In this document: positions 6,623 to 10,952 of the stretch, piece by piece
How the letters are laid out: each line of letters starts with the position of its first letter
Position numbering within the stretch: position 1 is the stretch's first letter
DNA from: Alphaproteobacteria bacterium
GTDB taxonomy: Bacteria > Pseudomonadota > Alphaproteobacteria > Sphingomonadales > Sphingomonadaceae
Length of the DNA stretch: 10,952 nucleotides
Direction of reading: 5' to 3'
Assembly (NCBI GenBank): GCA_016650315.1
Contig: JAENVZ010000203.1
Span: forward strand, 1-10,952
Made by a program: the position numbers and the translations under genes
The notes under the pieces: model-generated
What the model saw: only the letters and a program-made list of their open reading frames with translations
Told to the model about the DNA's origin: nothing
Databases searched by the model: none

Positions 6623-7624
6623 TCATGCCGCACGCCCGTCACGTTCCATCAGCGCGCGCAATATGCCCTCGCGGATGCCCCGGTCGGCAACCCCCAGCCG
6701 CTCGGCGGGCCAAATGTCAAGAATGCATTCCAATATGGCGCACCCTGCAACCACCAGATCGGCACGCTCATGCCCAATACAGGGCAATTCCTGCCGTTCA
6801 GTGATCGACATAACGGACAACCGCATGGCAATATCCCGCATGGAAGCGGACGGAACGATCAACCCGTCAATGGCCTGCCGATCATAGCGCGGCAGTTCCA
6901 GATGCAGGCTGGCAAGCGTCGTCACCGTCCCGCTGGTGCCAAGCAGGCGCACGCCATCGTGGTGTTTGGGCAATCGGTCGGCAAAGGTCTGAAAGGCATC
7001 GGTCACACGCGTACGCATCCGCGCATAGGCCGCGATCCGCGCCTCTGGATCAGCGGAATCGAATGCTTCGCTTTCCGTCAGGGACACCACGCCCCACGGG
7101 GCGCTTTGCCAATCGACGATGCGCGGCGCCGGACCTTCGGTATCGACCAGCGCCATTTCAGTCGATCCCCCGCCAATATCAAAAATCAGCGCCGGTCCAT
7201 CGCCTTGTTCCAGCAGGATATGACAGCCCAGCACCGCGAGGCGCGCCTCCTCCTCAGCCGAAATGATGTCGAGGGCGATGCCTGTTTCCTTGTAAACCCG
7301 CTCGATAAAGGCCGCGCCATTACTTGCGCGGCGGCACGCCTCCGTCGCAACCGATCGAGCGAGCGTCACATGGCGACGGCGCAGCTTGTCCGCACAGACC
7401 GACAGCGCGGCAATCGCCCGGTCAATGGCGGCATCGCTCAACCGTCCGGTTGTCGCCAGCCCTTCGCCCAGACGCACGATGCGCGAAAAGGCATCGACGA
7501 CAATGAAGCCGTCGGCAGAAGGCTTTGCAATCAGGAGGCGGCAATTATTGGTGCCAAGATCGATGGCCGCATAGGCTTTGCGATGGGGCCATCGCGCCAC
7601 CGAATGGGGCAATTGTGCCGCCAT
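6623..7624 (-). CDS. Ppx/GppA family phosphatase (exopolyphosphatase or pppGpp phosphohydrolase)
   Basis: A 333-residue protein of the ASKHA fold that hydrolyses terminal phosphate from inorganic polyphosphate and/or pppGpp. Phosphate-1 motif YAAIDLGTNNCRLLIA is at 18-33, the catalytic-glutamate region ISAEEEARL at 121-129, the phosphate-2 motif FDIGGGSTEMALV at 148-160, and LGTSGTVTTLAS follows further on. Only the N-terminal Ppx-GppA domain is present; the C-terminal HD-like domain of E. coli Ppx (about 510 residues) is absent, as in many alphaproteobacterial homologues. The frame stays open to an ATG at 7687, but ATG 7624 has a strong GGAAGGGAG seven bases upstream and is preferred. It forms an operon with rlmE. 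Sequence does not separate Ppx from GppA activity. Confidence 0.9.
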   Translation of the reverse strand: MAAQLPHSVARWPHRKAYAAIDLGTNNCRLLIAKPSADGFIVVDAFSRIVRLGEGLATTGRLSDAAIDRAIAALSVCADKLRRRHVTLARSVATEACRRASNGAAFIERVYKETGIALDIISAEEEARLAVLGCHILLEQGDGPALIFDIGGGSTEMALVDTEGPAPRIVDWQSAPWGVVSLTESEAFDSADPEARIAAYARMRTRVTDAFQTFADRLPKHHDGVRLLGTSGTVTTLASLHLELPRYDRQAIDGLIVPSASMRDIAMRLSVMSITERQELPCIGHERADLVVAGCAILECILDIWPAERLGVADRGIREGILRALMERDGRAA

Positions 7625-7706
7625 GGCCCGGCTCCCTTCCCCATTGGCGCCGGAACTTCGCGGCGATGGCGAACCATAATGTGCCATGGCCGTAACTCAC
7701 TTATGC

Positions 7707-7777
7707 TTTCCGGATCGGAAATACCGCCGGTACTTGAGGCCAAGTTAAGCAGAAGCCGTCTGGACTGCAAGTTGCAG
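7707..7777. other. Intergenic region upstream of ppx with three short dyads
   Basis: The non-coding gap between the ATP12 terminator and ppx contains three dyad symmetries: TTTCCG-GAT-CGGAAA (7707-7721), immediately followed by TACCG-C-CGGTA (7722-7732), and CTGCAA-G-TTGCAG (7765-7777). This is where the ppx-rlmE promoter must lie. I cannot pick a confident -35/-10 pair. The dyads could be operator sites or chance palindromes. Confidence 0.3.
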
Positions 7778-7800
7778 CGCAAAAAAGTGGCTGAATTACG

Positions 7801-7836
7801 GATAAAAACAAACAGGTGCGACCGGGTCGCTACCTG
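7801..7836 (-). terminator. Intrinsic terminator of the crcB-rluC-HAD-ATP12 operon
   Basis: Read on the minus strand, CAGGT, one bulged A, GCGAC, loop CCG, GTCGC, ACCTG form a 10-bp stem with a single bulge (7813-7836). It is followed at once by TTTGTTTTTATC (7801-7812), a proper T-tract. The ATP12 stop codon TAG (7832-7830) lies inside the 5' arm of the stem. Structure, tail and location at the end of an operon all agree. Confidence 0.85.
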
Positions 7837-8525
7837 CCGACAAGTCTACAGAAATTGCCGCAATCGTCAAATTCCGCGCGCTTTTGCGCCAGAATTTGCG
7901 TCGCAAGCGCATCCTCTCCCCACATTTCCGTCTGCCATAATTCGTCAAGCTGGCAAGCATCCCATATCGCCGGGGAATCAAAAGCTCCCTCGATCAGGGC
8001 CAAAGATGCCACGAGTGATCCCGTGAGTGAAACGAGAGGCGACAAACCGGCCAGAATGAACGGTGAATGGCTTGTTACTGCCGTACACAGCCGGTCCAGC
8101 GTCGCTGGTGGCTGCGGCACATGCATGATTCCCGCAACACTATTGAAGGTGATGTCATAGCGCCTGCCCGCCCATTCGAGCAGCGGATCCCAGCTTGCCG
8201 ACTGTCGCGCCACCAGTGCGTCCGGCCCATTGGCGCGATAGCATAGCAGGTCGCTTTCGCCATAAGCTGCTATGCCTGCCGCAAATTTCGCCGGATCGGG
8301 CGCGACAATATCAATCGCGGCATTGGCGAGACCAGTCAGGCGCATGGTGGCCGGATCAATCTCCTCACCCTGATCGGCCCATTCCTGCGCGATATGTTCC
8401 GCCAGTTCCAGCGTTGGCGCCACAAGTAACGCCCGGCCCGGCGTCCGTATTGGTCGACCGTCCAGCCTGACGCCATGGCCGCCCTCTTCGGGAGCGACGC
8501 TTGCTTGCTTGTAAAAACGCTTCAT
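7830..8525 (-). CDS. ATP12-family F1-ATPase assembly chaperone
   Basis: A 231-residue homologue of mitochondrial Atp12p, which binds the free F1 alpha subunit during assembly of ATP synthase. The family pattern is plain: MKRFYKQASV, then GVRLDGRPIRTPGRALLVAPT near the N-terminus, LAEHIAQEWADQGEEIDP, MRLTGLANAAID, SDLLCYRA, WDPLLEWA and a Trp/Glu-rich C-terminal part (LDELWQTEMWGEDAL). The length is typical of alphaproteobacterial members; the family is largely confined to alphaproteobacteria and mitochondria. ATG 8525 overlaps the stop codon of the preceding small membrane protein gene as ATGA, so translation is coupled and no strong ribosome-binding site is needed. No atp genes are present in the window, so the role is inferred from family membership. 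Its stop codon is part of the terminator stem. Confidence 0.92.
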   Translation of the reverse strand: MKRFYKQASVAPEEGGHGVRLDGRPIRTPGRALLVAPTLELAEHIAQEWADQGEEIDPATMRLTGLANAAIDIVAPDPAKFAAGIAAYGESDLLCYRANGPDALVARQSASWDPLLEWAGRRYDITFNSVAGIMHVPQPPATLDRLCTAVTSHSPFILAGLSPLVSLTGSLVASLALIEGAFDSPAIWDACQLDELWQTEMWGEDALATQILAQKRAEFDDCGNFCRLVGR

Positions 8526-8767
8526 GGACCGGGTGGCGTCCGCCAGGCGCGGGCCAACAGGCGCGGCACGCTAATCGTCTGGAACATGCCCATAGTCGCA
8601 ATGATCGCGCCCATGATTTTCGCTTTGTCCCCCGACACGAAGTCGAATTTCTGCAACATGATCAGGAACCCGAACATCAGGATGAAAACCCCGCTCAGGC
8701 GGAACAGGCCGATAGCGAAAAAACGCTGCCGGGCGGCGGCCTCCCGTGCTTTTTGTTCGTCAGTCAT
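8522..8767 (-). CDS. Small two-helix membrane protein of unknown function
   Basis: An 81-residue protein with a charged N-terminus (MTDEQKAREAAARQR), a hydrophobic helix at about 18-39, a short polar loop with FVSGDKAK, and a second hydrophobic helix at about 49-66, ending in a basic, Pro-rich tail. No family motif is recognised. Its reality is supported by its position: it overlaps the HAD gene by 8 bp at its start and the ATP12 gene by 4 bp at its stop, all in one operon. Proteins of this kind between a HAD phosphatase and ATP12 seem to recur in sphingomonads, from memory. The location hints at, but does not prove, a link with the membrane part of ATP synthase. Confidence 0.8.
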   Translation of the reverse strand: MTDEQKAREAAARQRFFAIGLFRLSGVFILMFGFLIMLQKFDFVSGDKAKIMGAIIATMGMFQTISVPRLLARAWRTPPGP

Positions 8768-9422
8768 GGCCGCCTATATGGCGATAGAGTTCGTCGGCAT
8801 CCACCGCCACGCTCTGCGCGCCCGCCGCGATCAGATCCTCCGGCGGATGATAGCCCCAGCCGACGCCCAGCGCCCTTGCGCCTGCATTGACCGCCATTTT
8901 CATGTCAAAGCTGGTATCGCCGATCATCGCTGTCGTTTCGGGGACCGCGCCCGCATCCGCCATCGCCTGTTCGATCATCGATGGATGCGGCTTAGATGGA
9001 TGCCGGTCGGCGGTCTGCAGCGTCACGAACCGTTCGATCAGGCCATGATGGGTAAGACACAGGTTAAGACCCCGATCCGACTTGCCCGTCGCCACACCCA
9101 GCATCCAGCCCGCGCAATCCAGACGTTCGACCAGTTCCGCGATCCCGGCAAACAGCGGTTCATGCACCACGCCCTGCCCGCGCATCGCCTGAAACACCAG
9201 CTTATATTGCGCGGCAATATGCAGGTGAAAGTCCGCTTCTGCCTCAGGCAGCAACACCGCCATCGCTTCGGGCAGACTTAATCCGACAACCGACAAGGTC
9301 CGATGTCGTGCTGGCGGCGCCAGCTTCACTGCCTCGAACGCTTGGTCCATGGCCATGCAGATATTGTGCTGGCTGTCCACCAGCGTACCGTCGCAATCGA
9401 ACAGCGCCAGGCGGTTGGTCAC
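8760..9422 (-). CDS. HAD-superfamily hydrolase, phosphoglycolate phosphatase-like
   Basis: A 220-residue haloacid dehalogenase-type phosphatase of the beta-phosphoglucomutase/Gph group with a helical cap domain. All four HAD motifs are present: motif I FDCDGTLVDS with nucleophile Asp9 and Asp11; motif II VATGKSDRG with Thr112; motif III Lys144 in HPSKPHPSM, in the usual KP.P form; motif IV MIGDTSFDMKMA with Asp169 and Asp173. The likely substrate is a small phosphorylated metabolite such as 2-phosphoglycolate, but HAD substrates cannot be fixed from sequence. The start is a GTG at 9422 that overlaps the rluC stop as GTGA; GGGGGGAG lies just upstream and makes this start convincing. It overlaps the downstream small membrane protein gene by 8 bp. 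Confidence 0.92.
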   Translation of the reverse strand: MTNRLALFDCDGTLVDSQHNICMAMDQAFEAVKLAPPARHRTLSVVGLSLPEAMAVLLPEAEADFHLHIAAQYKLVFQAMRGQGVVHEPLFAGIAELVERLDCAGWMLGVATGKSDRGLNLCLTHHGLIERFVTLQTADRHPSKPHPSMIEQAMADAGAVPETTAMIGDTSFDMKMAVNAGARALGVGWGYHPPEDLIAAGAQSVAVDADELYRHIGGHD

Positions 9423-10879
9423 TTCTCCCCCCGTGAGCGCCGTTCACCCCGCCGTTCCTTGCGCACCTGCTTGGCGTGCTGCTTGGCGAATTGTTTCAAA
9501 TCCTCACGCGTCGGTTCGGGCTTGCCGTCATCCAGAGGCAGATCCCCCAGCAACATATCAAAGCCCAGATCGGCGATACTCTCCGCAAAATGCGTGGGCA
9601 GTTCCGCCGTCACGTCAATCGTACCGCCATCGGGATGATCGATTCGGATACGGCGCGCGTGCAGGTGCATCTTGCGGCTGATAGTGCCGCTCAGAAACGC
9701 TTCCTTGCCGCCATATTTGCCATCCCCGACAATGGGATGCCCAATCGCCGCCATATGCACGCGGAGCTGGTGCGTGCGCCCGGTAAAGGGTTGCAGTTCA
9801 ACCCAGGCGGCGCGGTTTCCGGCACGCTCGATCACACGGTAGCGGGTCCGCGCGGGCAAGCCTTCGGCCTCATCCACATGCATTTTCTCGCCGCCCGTTC
9901 CGGGCTGCTTGGCAAGGGCCAGTTCGATCATGCCGTCGTTGATGGACGGCACACCCATGACCAGCGCCCAATAGACCTTGCGGGCTGTACGGCTGGAAAA
10001 ACTCTTCGCCATAGCTCCAGCCGCGCGGGTTGTTCGCGCCAGAACCAGCGCGCCCGACGTATCCTTGTCCAGCCGGTGCACCAGCTTGGGGCGGCTTTCC
10101 CCGTCGAAAATCAGAGCGTCGAGCAGGCCATCGAGATGTTCGGACGTCTTTGTGCCTCCCTGCGTGGCAAGGCCCGGCGGCTTGTTGACGACGATCGCCT
10201 GCGCATCACGGTGGATGACCATGTCCTGCGCATAGGCGATCTGGTCTTCGCTGAGGTCGATCACCCGTATTTTTTTGACCGGCGCTGAAACCACCTTGGC
10301 TTCTTCAGGTGGCACGCGGATGGTCTGACCTTCGGCAATCCGGTCACCGGGCGTCGCGCGCGCGCCATCAATGCGAAGTTGCCCGGTGCGCGCCCAACGC
10401 GACACCAGATTAAACGCGATGTCAGGCAAATGCCGTTTGAACCAGCGATCGAGGCGAATGCCGTCATCATCGGCCTGCACCCTGAACTGCCGGACATCCT
10501 GAACCACGCCGGTCTTGACCACGCCGGTCTTGACCACGCTGGTCGTCTTTTCCGGTTTAATGACAGAAACCTTGGGCGCCGCCTTGGGGGCCGTTTTGGG
10601 AGCCGCCTTGCGCGCAGCGGCGGCCTTGGGTGCGCTCCTTGCCCATCCCGCCTTTTTCGGTCCACTTTTGGCACCGGATTTCGGACCGGATTTGGAATCA
10701 AATTTCGCGCCAGATTTCGCCTCGAATTTCGCCCCGAATTTCTGGCCGGATTTTGGACCGGACTTGGAATCAAATTTTGGCGGGCCGGATTTGCCCGTGC
10801 CCTTGCCCGAACCCTTATGCTCGCCCTTGCCTCCCGGTTGCTTGCCGCCTTTGGGTCCCTGTCCGCGTGTTACGTTCAT
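9419..10879 (-). CDS. rluC: RluA/RluC-family 23S rRNA pseudouridine synthase with a long basic N-terminal extension
   Basis: A 486-residue pseudouridine synthase of the RluA family, most like RluC, which isomerises uridines in 23S rRNA. Three parts are visible. Residues 1-130 are a low-complexity Lys/Gly/Ser/Pro/Ala tail with internal repeats. Residues about 132-190 are an S4 RNA-binding domain (GIRLDRWFKRHLP...GQLRIDG). From about 225 comes the catalytic domain with IVVNKPPGLATQGG and the signature HRLDKDTSG, catalytic Asp271, then RTHQLRVHMAAIGHPIVGD. A second basic tail (QVRKERRGERRSRGEK) closes the protein. ATG 10879 has AGGAG six bases upstream and overlaps the preceding crcB-like stop as ATGA; a GTG at 10900 is less likely. 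E. coli RluC is about 320 residues, so the extension is additional. The exact target uridines are assumed, not shown. Confidence 0.92.
   Translation of the reverse strand: MNVTRGQGPKGGKQPGGKGEHKGSGKGTGKSGPPKFDSKSGPKSGQKFGAKFEAKSGAKFDSKSGPKSGAKSGPKKAGWARSAPKAAAARKAAPKTAPKAAPKVSVIKPEKTTSVVKTGVVKTGVVQDVRQFRVQADDDGIRLDRWFKRHLPDIAFNLVSRWARTGQLRIDGARATPGDRIAEGQTIRVPPEEAKVVSAPVKKIRVIDLSEDQIAYAQDMVIHRDAQAIVVNKPPGLATQGGTKTSEHLDGLLDALIFDGESRPKLVHRLDKDTSGALVLARTTRAAGAMAKSFSSRTARKVYWALVMGVPSINDGMIELALAKQPGTGGEKMHVDEAEGLPARTRYRVIERAGNRAAWVELQPFTGRTHQLRVHMAAIGHPIVGDGKYGGKEAFLSGTISRKMHLHARRIRIDHPDGGTIDVTAELPTHFAESIADLGFDMLLGDLPLDDGKPEPTREDLKQFAKQHAKQVRKERRGERRSRGEK
10503..10547. repeat. Three tandem 15-bp units inside rluC
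   Basis: ACCACGCCGGTCTTG occurs at 10503-10517 and again exactly at 10518-10532, followed by a diverged third copy at 10533-10547. In rluC they encode repeated TGVVK pentads in the linker between the basic tail and the S4 domain. The 15-bp unit keeps the reading frame whatever the copy number. Confidence 0.85.
10674..10777. repeat. 72-bp-spaced direct repeat inside the rluC N-terminal tail
   Basis: A 32-bp stretch at 10674-10705 recurs at 10746-10777 with only two differences, 72 bp away. It corresponds to a 24-residue protein period: KFDSKSGPKSG appears at residues 35-45 and 59-69 of RluC. Shorter AAATTTCG-like units between the copies encode further KF/KS-G motifs. It looks like in-frame expansion of a disordered basic tail. 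Confidence 0.85.
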
Positions 10880-10952
10880 GCTATGCTCCTGACAGCCCAC
10901 AGGCCAAAGGCGAGCATACCGACCGCGCCCACCACCGAAGCCATGATATAAA
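10876..10952 (-). CDS. crcB: C-terminal end of a CrcB/FluC-type fluoride channel (partial)
   Basis: On the minus strand a frame enters from the window edge and reads YIMASVVGAVGMLAFGLWAV then RSIA and a stop, which overlaps the rluC ATG as ATGA. This is one hydrophobic helix with small residues and a closing Arg. It resembles the last transmembrane helix of CrcB/FluC fluoride channels (pattern Y..ASVV.....F..GL...R). From memory, crcB directly upstream of rluC is a common arrangement in sphingomonads. Only about 24 codons are in the window, so the family call depends on helix pattern plus gene order. That it is a membrane protein tail is firmer than that it is CrcB. Confidence 0.6.
   Translation of the reverse strand, partial: YIMASVVGAVGMLAFGLWAVRSIA

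Noticed and set aside
6410..8026. A 538-codon open frame on the + strand
   Set aside because: It lies antisense to rlmE, ppx and ATP12, three genes with full catalytic or family motifs. Its translation is rich in Arg, Pro, His and Ala with no recognisable domain, as expected for a mirror frame in GC-rich DNA.
8475..9281. A 268-codon open frame on the + strand
   Set aside because: Antisense to the small membrane protein and the HAD gene, which have overlapping operon structure and HAD motifs I-IV. The frame has an Arg/His-rich composition and no motif.
10503..10777. Repeats considered as a CRISPR array
   Set aside because: The repeats are adjacent or 72 bp apart, in frame within a coding sequence, and without unique spacers of regular length; no cas genes are present.
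10379..10951. A 190-codon + strand frame rich in FRTGFGIKFRARF-like repeats
   Set aside because: Its repeats are the reverse reading of the rluC tail repeats. The minus-strand frame has the S4 and HRLDKDTSG motifs and a good ribosome-binding site.

Overview
The window looks like a chromosomal stretch of an alphaproteobacterium, most likely a sphingomonad (Sphingobium, Sphingomonas or Sphingopyxis type). The reasons are the high GC content, the crcB-rluC-HAD-small membrane protein-ATP12 gene order, separate CHAD and CYTH genes, and a betaine-lipid btaAB pair. Placement rests on protein style and gene order alone. No RNA gene, insertion sequence, CRISPR array or phage gene is visible. Nearly all of the sequence is coding.

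Layout from left to right. (1) The last 18 codons of an unidentified upstream reading frame, then cfa on the + strand (cyclopropane fatty acid synthase). (2) A minus-strand pair, CHAD then CYTH, two polyphosphate/triphosphate-binding families; the CYTH gene runs tail-to-tail into cfa with a 49-bp overlap. (3) A minus-strand membrane acyltransferase (acyltransferase-3 family) followed by a hairpin terminator. (4) Divergent from it, the + strand operon btaA-btaB, which makes the phosphorus-free betaine lipid DGTS; its upstream region holds a run of 11-bp-spaced repeats resembling a PhoB box. (5) Minus-strand ppx/gppA-like phosphatase and rlmE (23S rRNA 2'-O-methyltransferase). (6) A tightly overlapping minus-strand operon entering from the right edge: crcB (only its end), rluC-type pseudouridine synthase with a long repetitive basic N-terminal tail, a HAD phosphatase, a small two-helix membrane protein, and an ATP12-type F1-ATPase assembly chaperone. 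This operon ends in a good intrinsic terminator.

How it fits together: the left 7.7 kb has a membrane-lipid and phosphate flavour. BtaA and BtaB replace phospholipid by betaine lipid, Cfa modifies acyl chains, CHAD and CYTH proteins bind or hydrolyse polyphosphate, and Ppx/GppA degrades polyphosphate or (p)ppGpp. A shared phosphate-stress role is an inference. The candidate Pho box upstream of btaA is the only direct sequence signal for it. The right 3 kb is housekeeping: ribosomal RNA modification, fluoride export, metabolite phosphatase and ATP synthase assembly. I see no clearly new multi-gene defence or mobile system. The most interesting points are the Pho-box-like repeats, the split CHAD-CYTH operon with its leader hairpin, the repetitive RluC tail and the uncharacterised membrane protein next to ATP12.
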